A stretch of DNA of 64,000 bases. Origin: Candida dubliniensis CD36 (taxonomy: Eukaryota > Ascomycota > Pichiomycetes > Serinales > Debaryomycetaceae). Positions 53,829-64,000 of this stretch are shown piece by piece; within the stretch, counting starts at the first letter, position 1, and every line of letters begins with the position of its first letter. The notes beneath the pieces are model-generated. The model saw only the letters and a list, made by a program, of their open reading frames with translations. It did not search any database and was not told where the DNA came from. The stretch lies in assembly GCF_000026945.1 (NCBI RefSeq), contig NC_012862.1:1108501-1172500 (forward strand), written 5' to 3'. The translations under genes were made by a program, and so were the position numbers.

Positions 53829-53889
53829 TTCGTTCGTTCGTTCGTTCGTTTGTTTGTTTAGTTTAGTTCAGTTCAGTTCAGTTCAGTTC
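53829..53889. repeat. Compound (TTCG)n-(TTTG)n-(GTTCA)n repeat
   Basis: Five TTCG, then TTTG units, then about five GTTCA units; each block differs from its neighbour by few changes. Confidence 0.9.
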
Positions 53890-55189
53890 TTTTTGTCTAG
53901 ACTTTCGTTATGGGGTCATTCATTATTATTATTATTATTATTATCATTCAATTTTTTAGTTTGTTTTGAAATTAACCAACCAACTATCTACGTGGTCTAA
54001 TTTTATTTAATTTGTAAGTTTCTACCACCTTTCTGTGTACTCAATTCTTAGTTCTTACAGATTTACAAGAAGTTTTATTTAGTTAGTTAGTAACTAACCA
54101 ATTAACTAACTACAATTCAAATCTATAATATATATATATATATATTTTAGACAAGATGATCTTAGATGAAGAAGGAGATGACTCTAAATAAGATTAGAAT
54201 GAATTGCTTTTTTTGGTATGATATGCAAAATTTAGTATCTAGTTTCTAGTTTCTAATTTCTAATTTTTAGTTTTTAGTACAAACGAAAGCGTTTCTTTTT
54301 TGATCAAATTGATAATCGTAGCAAACAATCTATCTATTAAAAAATTTTTTTTTTTTTTTTCTCTTTTTCTAAACTTATCAATAACATCAATAACATCAAT
54401 ACAATACAATTGTAATATGGGATATTATTATAAGTTCTAATATAATCTATTTTTTTTTTTTGTAAATTGAAATTTCACAAAATTTCTGATTTGATTGCTC
54501 AGAATTGAAACAAAAATAAAGAACAAAAATATATATATTATTGTTGTTGTTTTTGTTGTTGTTGTTGTTGTTGTGTATCTGTTATGATAATGACAGTATC
54601 AAACCAAACATCAAACCAGGTACAATTGATGCCATTCATAAATTATAGTCATAATAATATTTCTATCGTATATGTACAAACTCTAACTTTTTGGTGAAGA
54701 AGAAGATAATTAGTGTGTGTATAAATGTATGTGTGTGTGTGTTTGTTTGTTTGTTTGTGTTACAAGATTTGAAACAAATCACAATCCAATAATAATAATA
54801 AATAAATAAATAAGGCTTAACATGGTTTTCTTGTTTCTGTTTCGGACTTCCCTTTGTGTTTAGTTCGAAATATGAAAACTATTTGGACTATACTTCCTCC
54901 TTCCCTCTTTCCCTCCCTCCCCCATTCCTCCCAACCTATTGTACCTTTCACATTAAATCCATTGGAAAACGTGTTTCTCTCAATTGAATATATATTATGT
55001 ATAAAATCTTAAAAAAAAAAAACCAAAATTCAGTACATGTGTTGAATGGGTAATATGTATTTAGTAAAATAAAATCATAAAATATATATATCTCTTTTCT
55101 CTCTCTTTCTAAAGAACAGTTTTGCACAAACCACATATATAAACTGACACTCATACACGCTCATATATCGACCAAAAAAAAAAAAAACA

Positions 55190-55278
55190 TATATATGTAT
55201 ATATATATATATATATGTCAGATATTCGAGATTCCAGATCCTTTTTTTTTTTTTGGAAACAATAAACAAACAGTTACA

Positions 55279-55317
<39 letters not shown>

Positions 55318-55318
55318 T
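55190..55318. repeat. (TA)n and (ATT)n runs
   Basis: A TA run at about 55190-55216, then thirteen ATT units at 55279-55317. A (TAGA)n run of six units follows at 55455-55479. Confidence 0.85.
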
Positions 55319-55786
55319 TAGTATTTTAGTATTATCGTTTAAATCTCTATATGTAAGGTTCATAGAACATAAGAAAAAAAAAAAAAGGGGGGGAAGAGAA
55401 GAACTGTTTTGTTAAATGAAATAAAAAATTGATGTTACGGCTTGTTTTTGTGGTTAGATAGATAGATAGATAGATAGATTCCATTCATTATTCATCAAGA
55501 ATCCTTACTACCACTACTGCTGTTGCTGTTACAAATTTCAAGATGAAATTTAGATATTTTTGAATCGAGGAGGAAAAGGAGGGACAATAAGAAAGTAAAA
55601 GATTACGAATCAAAATCAACTACGAAATTTCATCTTGAATTTTTTTTTTTTTTCATTATTATCATTATTATTAGAATGGTTTATTAGAATGGTTTATTAA
55701 CATATTAATACTAGAAAGATATCATTTTTAGAAATAATCTCCACCATTTTTCTTTTTTTTTAAAAAAAAAATTTCTTGTCGCCTCT

Positions 55787-55813
55787 CCCTCTCCCTCCCC
55801 CGTCCCCGTCCCC
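55787..55813 (-). repeat. G-quadruplex-capable tract (minus strand)
   Basis: Five C-runs on the plus strand (CCC, CCC, C5, C4, C4) with loops of 1-3 bases. A T28 homopolymer lies 95 bp downstream (55909-55936). Confidence 0.8.
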
Positions 55814-56885
55814 GTATTTATCTACTAACTAACTAACTAATATATGGTTTTGAAAAGCTTAAGAATATCACACAATGATTACTGGGTATATATCGGTTTT
55901 GTCCGTGGTTTTTTTTTTTTTTTTTTTTTTTTTTTTCTTTATAACATTCCATATGAAATAAATTATTGTGCTTCTTCTTCTTCTTGTTGTTGTTGTTGTT
56001 GTTTTACAGTTTTACAGTTTTCTAATTCCAAATTGGCAATTCTCTTTTAACCAAGGCATAATTTTTTTTTTAGGGCTTGATTTTGCATGCAGATACTGAA
56101 GAAATGAAAATGAAATGAAATAACAACGTATCGAGAAAAGAATTTTAGCGGAAAACAATCTGCGGCAGGAAAAAAAAAAGTTTTTTCCTTTTTGTGAGAA
56201 ATTTCAATTATATCCGATACATATATACTCAACAACAGGAACACAAATATCATATCTCAATCACCACACATATTTTATATATTGCTGTTGTTGTTACTGT
56301 TGTTGTTACTGTTGTTGTTGCTGCTTCCTTTTTATCTTTATTGGTATTATATACTATTCTTGTTTTAGTGTAAAAAATATAACACAATACTGTGGCTGTT
56401 ATCATTCCTTATTACTAGCCTGTTTTCATTTGTAACAATAACAGGTACAAAAAAAAAATGAAAAACAGTCACAAAAGAAGAACATCGCTAAACGTGGTGG
56501 TAGTGATGGTGGTGGTGATGGTGGTGGTGGCACCATGTTATATTAATCTTTCTTGAACAGTATTGTTTTTTGTTTCTCCTTTAATGATAACAACAAAGTG
56601 GGAGAAGAAGAAGAACAAGAGGAAGGAAGGAAGAGGAAGGAGAGGAGGAGGAGGAGTAGTAAATCAAGAACAACTTTTTTTTTTTTGTTTAAATAAAGAA
56701 CATCATGGTTCAACTTTCTTGTAAAATAGATTATATACCTTTGTTTTTTTTTTTTTTTTTTTTTTGCCCCTTTTACGGAATCAATTACTTAATTAGCAAC
56801 AACAGTTACAGTAACAACAATTTGTTTTTTTTGGGGAAGAAGAATTGTTAGATTGGTTTATTAATGTGTTATCTCGAAACCAGTA

Positions 56886-56910
56886 CCCGCCTCCCCTCCC
56901 CCCTTCCCCC
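56886..56910 (-). repeat. G-quadruplex-capable tract (minus strand)
   Basis: CCC-GCCT-CCCC-T-CCCCCC-TT-CCCCC on the plus strand. Confidence 0.75.
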
Positions 56911-57938
56911 TTCTTCGGGTGTTTTCACCTTTTAACGGTTATATCATCATCATCATCATCATCCAACGAAAGAATTCAAGAATTCAAGAAATCAAGAATT
57001 TAAATAGAGTTGGTTCTTAACATACTAATTATTATTATTATTTGGAAACCTGAACTAAAAAAAAAAAAAAAAAGAAGAAAAGAAGAAGAAGTAGAGGAAG
57101 AATTTGGTGCTCTTAACCAATTCTCTAAAAAACCTAGAACAAGCAAGCAAAGAAAAGAGAAGGAAAGAAAAGGAAAGGAAAAAGAATAATAATGATGATA
57201 ATGTTAATGCAAGTTGATTCATACAGTTCAATCATTCATTTTTTTTTTTTTTTTTGTAGACTTTTTCTAAATAAACTTTTTTGCCCTAACCAACCAAAGA
57301 AAGAAATAAATACTTCTTGATGATGGTAATAGTTGCCAAAAAAACAAAAAGAAAATTACACAACAAAAGAAAAACAAAAAGAAAAATACAATATTGAGGT
57401 AGTAGTAATGGAATAACCTCCCGACATTTCGACTAAATCGTAACAATAATAACCACAATAGCAACAGCAGTAGCAACGGCAGCAGCAGTAGTAGCAGTAG
57501 CAGCAAGTGGTTGATAAGAGTTATAGTGTTCAAGAAACAAAAATAGAAAAAGTTTTGCAAAAATTAAATCAAAATTTGATATATTAATAAAATTAGCCTT
57601 ATCCTGTAGTTACCACCACTACCACCACCACCATCACTACCATCATCACCATCATAAGTACAAGATAAATTAGCCAGATCTACATTTCCGATAATTTTAA
57701 GCCATGATACAGATACTTTGAATTGACAAAACAAAAAAAAAACCAAAAAAAAAAAAAAAACAAAAACAAAAAGAAATTAAACTTGAATAATGAAATTTTT
57801 TATAATCTTTAGAATTGTTAGATTTTGTAAAACAAATACCATTAGTTGGTGGTAATGGTGGTGGTGGTGGTAGCAAGAAACACAGAACCACCACCAGCAA
57901 CAACAACAACAATACAGAAGAAAAAAAAAAAAAAGGAA

Positions 57939-57963
57939 GGGGCGAGGGGCGGGGGGGGGAGGG
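57939..57963 (+). repeat. G-quadruplex-capable tract
   Basis: GGGG-CGA-GGGG-C-G9-A-GGG on the plus strand, just after an A-run of 14. It meets the strict four-run, short-loop pattern. Confidence 0.85.
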
Positions 57964-59348
57964 ATGATAACAACATTTTCAAGAAATTTTATGATGGTGT
58001 TGATGATGGAAACAATGTTGTTCATCTATATAGATGTTTCTTTTTCTTTTAATAGAGGAGAAACATGAGCAGGAGCAGGAGGATCAAGTAAGGTATCAAT
58101 TACCGATTATTACTAAAACAAGATATTTTCATCTGGTTATTCTTTTTTTTTTTGTATTGTATTGTTTGTTACAATTGTTCCATTTTTTTTAGTGAACAAT
58201 TGGATTAGCATGGGTGGCACGTGATGATGAACAATTCTATTCTATTTTATTCTATTTTATTTATTTATTTGGTGAGTGAGTGAGTGATTTGGTGGAGGCG
58301 ATTTAGTGCGTAATTTTACGTTTTACTGAGATTGACAAGGCATTATATAACCATATGCAACTTGGAGCCTCTTTATTAATTAAAACTCAACCTTAAAGAA
58401 GAAGAAGCATTGACAATAAGGATAAAGATAACAGCGCATCCGGAAAGGAAAGGAAAGCAAAAAAAATAATAAAAATAATGTACAATCCGGTTATCGGATA
58501 TCCTTAGTAATGTCATGTAAAGTAGTAATAGTCGTCGTTGTCGTCGTCACCCAGCCACCCACCCACCCATACATGTACTTACATTAACAGATTTCTGTTT
58601 TAAGGATTCGGCTATTTTGAAAGGAAAGGAAAGAAAGGAAAAGGAAAAAAAAAAAAAGGAGTTTTCAGTTTCTAACAATGTATATATAAGTATAATAAGT
58701 AAATAATACAAAAGGAAGAAAAAAACATCCGAGAGGAGATAATAATAATAATAATAATAAGAATAATCATTATTCAGGTGGCACATATTATGCAAGAATA
58801 TTAATAACACCGATGCATGAATGAAACTCTTTTTTTTTATTTCCTTTAAAAAAATGTCGTCAACTCTACCACATTATTATTATCATTATTATTATTGATT
58901 GTTGTTGATTGTTGTTGATTGTTTCGTTAAGGGCTGAGCAGTAGTAGTAATAGTAATAGTAATAGTAATAAAATCTTAACTAAAAGGACCACAAAAAAAC
59001 AAAAAAAAGGGCAAAACAAGAGAAAATGTCTAAACAAGATGAGATGAGACAGACAGACGGGACGGGACAGACGTATATAGGTAGCACCACTAATTTAGAT
59101 TTCACTTATTGTGTATTGTGTATTGTGTATTGTTTATTAAATAAATAAATAAATCTAAAATTCCAAAAAAAAAAAAAGCAAAGAAAAGCAAAGGTACATG
59201 AATAAATGTATGATTAGAGATTAGACACTTAAAAGTAATTTGACTTAAAACTAAAAAAAATCTAAAAATGGATTGTACAGAGAATTACATGTAGTACTAA
59301 TATATAAACCATTTAACGCAAAAGCAAAAAATAAAAAATGCTAACCCA

Positions 59349-59375
59349 CATACATACATACATACATACATACAT
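59349..59375. repeat. (ACAT)n microsatellite
   Basis: Six to seven ACAT units, followed by TACATA units to about 59430. Confidence 0.85.
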
Positions 59376-60461
59376 GTGTACTTTATCTACATACAATATA
59401 TACATATACATATACATATGCATACATACTAAATACAGATTAGCTCTCATTTCAAGTTTCCCTTTTTTTTTTTTTTTTCGAATACGGTGTCTTATTTGTA
59501 TATATATATATATATAGATATATATAGATATCAGATTTTTTATCCACAGTCATGGTTTTGTGTCAAGATAAGATATTTTGTTACGGTTTTTTTTTTTCCC
59601 CCAATTTCATTCTTCATTCTAAATTTTTTTTGGCAATACTTGGTTTTTAAAAAAATGTACTTTCAAAGGAAAGTATTATTATTATTATTATGATTATTAT
59701 TATTTGGTTTATAATGATCTCTTGATTTCCGATTTCTCTAAAAAAAACAAAAAAAAAAAAGAGAGAGAGAGAAAACGCATGGCATATGTATGTAAGTCTA
59801 TTATTCTTTTCTTTTAGGGTTTTGTTATAATATTATTTTTAAAATCTGTAAGACTTATCCTTCCTTCCTTCTTATGATTTGAATTTGAATTTGAATTTGA
59901 ATTTGAATTTTTTAAAAATTTTAGTCTTAGTCTTAGTGTTAGTCTTAGTGTTAGTCTTATTTGAAATGAAAAAAGAAAAAAAAAAAAAATTTCTTTTCAA
60001 ATTCATTTTTTGGGGAGTTTTTTGTTTAGTTTATTAAAGACAGAGATACAAAACCATATTATATATATATGTATATATGTATAGATTGTTTGTATTTGAT
60101 GTAAGAGGGTTGTTGTTGTTCTTGTTGTTCTTGTGTATTTAAAAAAAAAAAAAATTAAAACAATTATCATTATCATTATCATTACCGTTATTATATATAA
60201 ACTCGATTAAATTCCATAAATTCTCTGGTGCCCCCTTTTTTTTTTTTTTTTTTTTTTCGGTTCCTACTTTCTTGTCTTCTTGTCTTCTTGTTCCGTTTCG
60301 GTTCCCCTTTCATTATTATTATTATTATTATCTATTATCTATTATCTGATATACATATATATATATATATATATTTACTGTCACCAATTCTTTTTTTTTT
60401 TTTTTTTCATCTCAATTCATTAAATCAACCTACTTTATCTACATTCTCATATCACACATAT

Positions 60462-60628
60462 CACTTTACTTTACTTTACTTTACTTTACTTTATTTATCA
60501 GTTTATAATTTCAATTGTGAACTGACTTTGCAATCATTATAATAATTGGATTTTGGATTTTGCAATTTACTACCAAAATAGAATTCTACACCACCATCAC
60601 CACCACCACTACCACCACTACCACCACA
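60462..60628. repeat. (ACTTT)n and (CAC/CTA) repeats just before WOR2
   Basis: About six ACTTT units (60462-60492) and a CACCAC/ACTACC-rich stretch (60588-60628) that ends 20 bp before the WOR2 ATG. Both are probably in the mRNA leader. Confidence 0.8.
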
Positions 60629-60647
60629 TTACTTGACTCATAACATC

Positions 60648-61664
60648 ATGACACAATTACCTTCAGTGTCAGAATTGATCAATTATACTGGATCAATAAA
60701 TTTAGGTTCATCAATTACTAGAATCCCACCAATAACAACAACAACAACAACAATAACCAACACTACTAGTGCTACTACTGCTACTACTCCAAAAAGTGAA
60801 CATTTAAATTCACCTGATTCACCAAGTGTTACATCATCATCTTCCTACAAATTTTCACAATCAAGTCCTTATGGAAGTAAACATAATTCAACATCTTCAC
60901 AATCTAGTAATGGAGATTATTTTCAACAACAACCACAACAACAACCACAACAACAACAACAAAAACAATCACAACCATCTGGAGTTTATTTATCTAGTAA
61001 TACTTCACCAAGATCAAGTATTGTTCAAACAATGTCATCAGTACCAACACCAAGATCAACAGGTTCTATACAACAAACATTCATTCAACCACCACAAGTA
61101 CAACCACCACCACCACCATCACAACAACAAGTACAACCACCATCACAGCCAAATTACATTCATTTCAATAATTTTGTATCACCACCTATATATACAACTA
61201 ATTATCTACCACAGTACTACTACCATCAACCATCAGAATCAATCTCACAATTTCAACAACAACAACAACAACAACAACAACAAGAACAACAACAACTTCA
61301 TCATCCTCATCCTCATCCTCATCCTCATCATCATCATCCACCACCACCAGAAAATATTCAATATATTTATCACAACAATCACAATCACAATCACAATTTC
61401 ATTCCTAACGTTCATCCATTTTATACATCACCACAATTTTACTTACAAGAAATCGTTCAATCAGAAGAAGCAAATAAAGCTCTTTTTAATAAACGTCGAA
61501 TAATTAAAAGACGTACACGTACTGGTTGTCTTACTTGTAGAAAAAGACGTATAAAATGTGATGAAAGGAAACCATATTGTGAAAATTGTGAAAGAAGTAA
61601 AAAAATATGTCTTGGATATCAAGATTTACTGAAATTACCATCAAGGAAAAAAAATCGTGATGAT

Positions 61665-61700
<36 letters not shown>

Positions 61701-62012
61701 TTAAATTTATCAAATGAAAAACAACAACAACCACCACCACAACAAGAACAACAAGAACGACAACAAGTTAATTCTATTTGTAATTCTTCAAGAAATCTTG
61801 AAATGATGATTCCTCAAACTTTTAAAAATCTGATCAATAATAATAATAATAATAATATGCTTCCTCCACCAATCATCAATTGTTATAACAGTACTAATAG
61901 AGTTAGTACTACTACTACTACTGCAACAACAGCAAATTCAAGTATTGGTGGTTCTGGTGTAGGTGGTGGTTCTGTTATTAATAGAGTTTCAGTAGCTGAT
62001 TTACTTAAATAA
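60648..62012 (+). CDS. WOR2: Zn2Cys6 transcription factor Wor2, white-opaque regulator
   Basis: A 454-residue fungal zinc-cluster factor. The cluster is unusually far from the N-terminus: C294, C297, C304, C311, C314 and C321 in the pattern C-x2-C-x6-C-x6-C-x2-C-x6-C, within [13 protein letters not shown] and [15 protein letters not shown], preceded by a basic [10 protein letters not shown]. Before it lie ~280 residues of low complexity: Thr/Ser-rich, poly-Gln, Pro/Gln, a His-Pro repeat ([12 protein letters not shown]) and a Gln/Tyr-rich part. After it come poly-Asn, poly-Gln and a short end ([11 protein letters not shown]). Such sequence is prion-like. The first in-frame ATG is 60648; the frame is open from a TTG at 60633. 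The name WOR2 rests on the fold, recalled gene order near THI4 and the giant upstream region. CTG codons (for example in QDLLKLPS) would be serine. Confidence 0.8.
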
Positions 62013-62284
62013 AAAATATTAGTAATTTAAAATGTATATATATCTATATATATATATAAATCCAAATATATAATATTCATATATTGATTAATTTTGATGT
62101 TTAAATGATGATAATAAGAATGTTCGTTTTTTTTTTTTTTTTTTTTTTTTTTTGCGAGAGAAAATTAATGCCAAGTTTTAGAGTTTATTTTTTACTACTA
62201 CTACTATTACTACTATTACTACTACTGCTGGTGTTGCTGCTGTCCTCCTCCTTTTTTTTTTTTTTTTTTCTCAGTTGCCGGTGC

Positions 62285-62302
62285 GGTGGGGGTGGGGGTG
62301 GG
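62285..62302 (+). repeat. G-rich tract downstream of WOR2
   Basis: GG-T-GGGGG-T-GGGGG-T-GGG on the coding strand, 273 bp after the WOR2 stop. It could fold as a quadruplex in RNA if the 3' UTR extends that far. Confidence 0.7.
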
Positions 62303-62312
62303 TGATCTTCTC

Positions 62313-62352
62313 CATTCATTCATTCATTCATTCCGACGACGACGACGACGAC
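62313..62352. repeat. (ATTC)n followed by (CGA)n
   Basis: Five ATTC units then six CGA units. CG-rich triplets are rare in this AT-rich DNA. Confidence 0.9.
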
Positions 62353-62617
62353 ATGAAAAATTAAATAAAATAATAATATTTGTAAATTCATTATAATAAT
62401 CTCCCATAAAGATCGAATGATTAATATAATGAAATTGCCCCTTTTTTTTTTATTTTTATTTGTTTTTTTTGAGATATCTTGATGAATTTTGTCAATCCAC
62501 AATTAAGAATAGTGATAATATTTTTGGTCCAAATAATTTAACAATCAATCAATTGAAACAAAACCAAAAACCAAAAAACAGTCAACAATCAACAATCAAC
62601 AATAATGTTAGGAAGGA

Positions 62618-62643
62618 GGGGAGGCGAGGGGGAGGGAGGGAGG
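62618..62643 (+). repeat. G-quadruplex-capable tract downstream of WOR2
   Basis: GGGG-AGGCGA-GGGGG-A-GGG-A-GGG-A-GG on the plus strand. Confidence 0.8.
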
Positions 62644-63833
62644 ATAATTCTATTATCGTGTTTATTTTGTATCGCCACCATTATCAAAAGTTTGACATTA
62701 TCCTGCATAATCCATCAACAATGATGAAACAGAGTTTAGCTTAGCTTTAGCTTAAGTTGAGTTTGTTGTTGAGTTTGTTGTTGTTGTTTTTGTTGTATCG
62801 ATTAAAAATAAATCACAAGCGAAACCGAAACCGAAACAAGTCAAATCAAGTCAAATCAAATCAAATTAAATTAAAAAAAATAATAATAATAATATCACAC
62901 AAACAGACCAACAAACAAAGAAACAAAAAAAAGACTTCAGCCATTACTCTTAATAATGGGTCCAGAATTAAATATAATATAATATGGTGAGAGAACACAT
63001 ACACATACACACACAAAAAGATCAAAACAAAACAAAATAAGGCATTAAATCATTTGGAATTGAGAGTTAGAGACTTAGAGAGAAATGAAGAGTAAGAAGA
63101 GGAAAAAGAAGAGAAACTAAAGTATCAACAACAACAACAACAAGTACTTATATAAAGCTTGCATTTTCTTTTTTTTTTTTTTTTTTTTTGGATTTCTCCA
63201 ATATAAGAATATAAGAGAATTCATCACAAAAGTTAAAGTTGAAGTTAAATTTTATTATTAAAGATCAGTTTCATAATAAAGAATCTAGATGTAGATATGG
63301 ATTATATGATGAAGAAAAGGATTAATAGTTGATTTTTTTATTTTTGCAATTTCCCAAATAATAATAAGAAGAAGAATAAGACTTATCAAACAAAGAAACA
63401 ATTAACGAGAAGAAGTAATTTAAAGAAAATCTTAATTCAATTCAATTCAATTCAATTCAATTTAATTCAATTCATAAAGTCTAAAAAAAAATTGAAAATT
63501 AAAGTCTTTTGTTGATGGGTTTACTAAATTAAATTGAATTTTTGATCAATTATTATTATTAATAATCAGAGGAGAGAGGCTAGAATGATGGGATTTGACT
63601 AATCAGCTATTGTTAGGAGAAAAATAAAATAAAAATAATAATAATAAAAAAGATCCCAAGTTTAGCTTTTTTTTTGGTATCATCTGTCATTACAACAAAG
63701 GGGTGAGTGGGTGGGTGGATTGATGGTATTGGATCAAGTAAGGAGAGACAATGGAGGCGAATACTTATTAACAAAAAAGTAAAGTAGTAGTAGTAGTAGT
63801 AGTAATAGTTTATCAATCTCCTAGAAAGAGAGA

Positions 63834-63887
63834 GAAGAAGAAGAAGAAGAAGAAGAAGAAGAAGAAGAAGAAGAAGAAGAAGAAGAA
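63834..63887. repeat. (GAA)n microsatellite, about 18 units
   Basis: The longest uninterrupted trinucleotide run in the window, pure purine on the + strand and preceded by GA dinucleotides. GAA runs can form triplex DNA. Confidence 0.95.
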
Positions 63888-64000
63888 TATCCCTCAATTT
63901 CCAAATTCAATTCAAGAGATTATTTAAACTTTGAATCAACAATAAGGAGTTCATTGAAACTTAATTCTAATTCTCCTCATGTGGTTGGTTTTTATTTTGT

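Larger units (their letters stand above)
46841..60647. promoter_or_regulatory. 13.8-kb gene desert upstream of WOR2, probable complex enhancer region
   Basis: No frame in this span codes for a recognisable protein. All are short, low complexity and driven by tri-nucleotide repeats. The sequence is AT-rich and filled with microsatellites, T- and A-runs up to about 29, G-quadruplex-capable tracts on both strands, and minisatellites with 6-7-bp units. There are two overlapping exact TTAAAGTTT elements and one AAACTTTAA, the sequence read by Wor1, and an ATGCATGCAT near 53405. No tRNA, LTR or transposon sequence is seen. Such length is very unusual for a yeast and matches what is known of white-opaque regulator genes in C. 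albicans. The first ~150 bp next to DBP10 must hold its promoter. Confidence 0.75.
62013..64000. other. Region downstream of WOR2, no gene seen
   Basis: About 2 kb of low-complexity DNA to the window edge. A T-run of about 24 (62129-62153) follows a TA-rich stretch (62036-62060) that probably ends the WOR2 transcript. There are ACT-type repeats (62195-62230), two G-rich tracts, ATTC and CGA repeats (62313-62352), CAAAT-type pentamers (62830-62870), ATTCA pentamers (63437-63475), AGT repeats (63785-63806) and a long GAA run (63834-63887). Open frames are short and repeat-driven. It may be the upstream region of a gene outside the window. Confidence 0.6.

Noticed and set aside
46841..60647. CRISPR-like or transposon-derived repeats in the desert
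   Set aside because: The repeats are simple tandem microsatellites without spacers; no LTR ends, target duplications or reverse transcriptase fragments seen, and CRISPR does not occur in yeast.
46841..60647. tRNA genes in the desert or other gaps
   Set aside because: I looked for the B-box GGTTCGANNCC on both strands by eye and found no match with a plausible cloverleaf; tRNAscan-SE would be decisive.
60826..61503. 225-codon His/Asn-rich frame overlapping WOR2
   Set aside because: It is the +1 frame of the CAA/CAT repeats of WOR2 and has no independent signature.

Overview
The window looks like nuclear DNA of a budding yeast of the CTG (Candida) clade, most probably Candida albicans or its close relative C. 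dubliniensis. The reasons are AT-rich sequence with many homopolymers, short introns with GTATGT / TACTAAC / TAG signals, ribosomal protein promoters with Tbf1 palindromes and a Cbf1 box, and a gene content and order (HGT4, ARF2, RPL35, RDI1, TRY4, RPL18, THI4, WOR2) that I recognise from C. albicans chromosome 3. I cannot separate the two species by eye. CTG codons should be read as serine; the housekeeping genes here hardly use them.

I support 24 protein genes. From left to right: HGT4 (glucose sensor, -), NUS1 (dolichol synthesis, +), ARF2 (+), RPL35 (+, intron), UFD2 (-), RBS1-like (+), RDI1 (+), SRS2 (-), MTC6 (+), PHB2 (+), ATG9 (-), TRY4 (+), URN1 (+), CEM1 (+), an MDR-family oxidoreductase (+), an F-box-like protein (-), RPL18 (-, intron), a Dsc2-like rhomboid pseudoprotease (+), PAC10 (-, 60-nt intron), THI4 (-), TRM11 (-), HRP1 (+), DBP10 (-) and WOR2 (+). 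There is no operon logic. Genes are independently transcribed, often from shared divergent promoters (HGT4/NUS1, UFD2/RBS1, SRS2/MTC6, RPL18/DSC2, TRM11/HRP1). Several starts were corrected: HGT4, URN1, CEM1 and WOR2 begin at the first ATG inside a longer open frame. RPL35, RPL18 and PAC10 were completed by finding their upstream exons.

The left 47 kb is a dense housekeeping region. The right part is very different: 13.8 kb (46841-60647) without a credible gene, followed by WOR2, a zinc-cluster regulator of the white-opaque cell-type switch, and 2 kb of similar low-complexity DNA. This gene desert is packed with microsatellites, homopolymers and G-quadruplex-capable tracts on both strands. 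It also holds exact matches to the Wor1 recognition element and a palindromic stem built on a G-run. It fits the description of the very long, factor-bound upstream regions of white-opaque regulators, which have been compared with super-enhancers. It is the most interesting part of the window. TRY4, another transcription factor gene, also has a long (2.4 kb) upstream region with complementary purine and pyrimidine tracts.

I found no tRNA, rRNA, transposon, LTR, CRISPR array or riboswitch that I could support.
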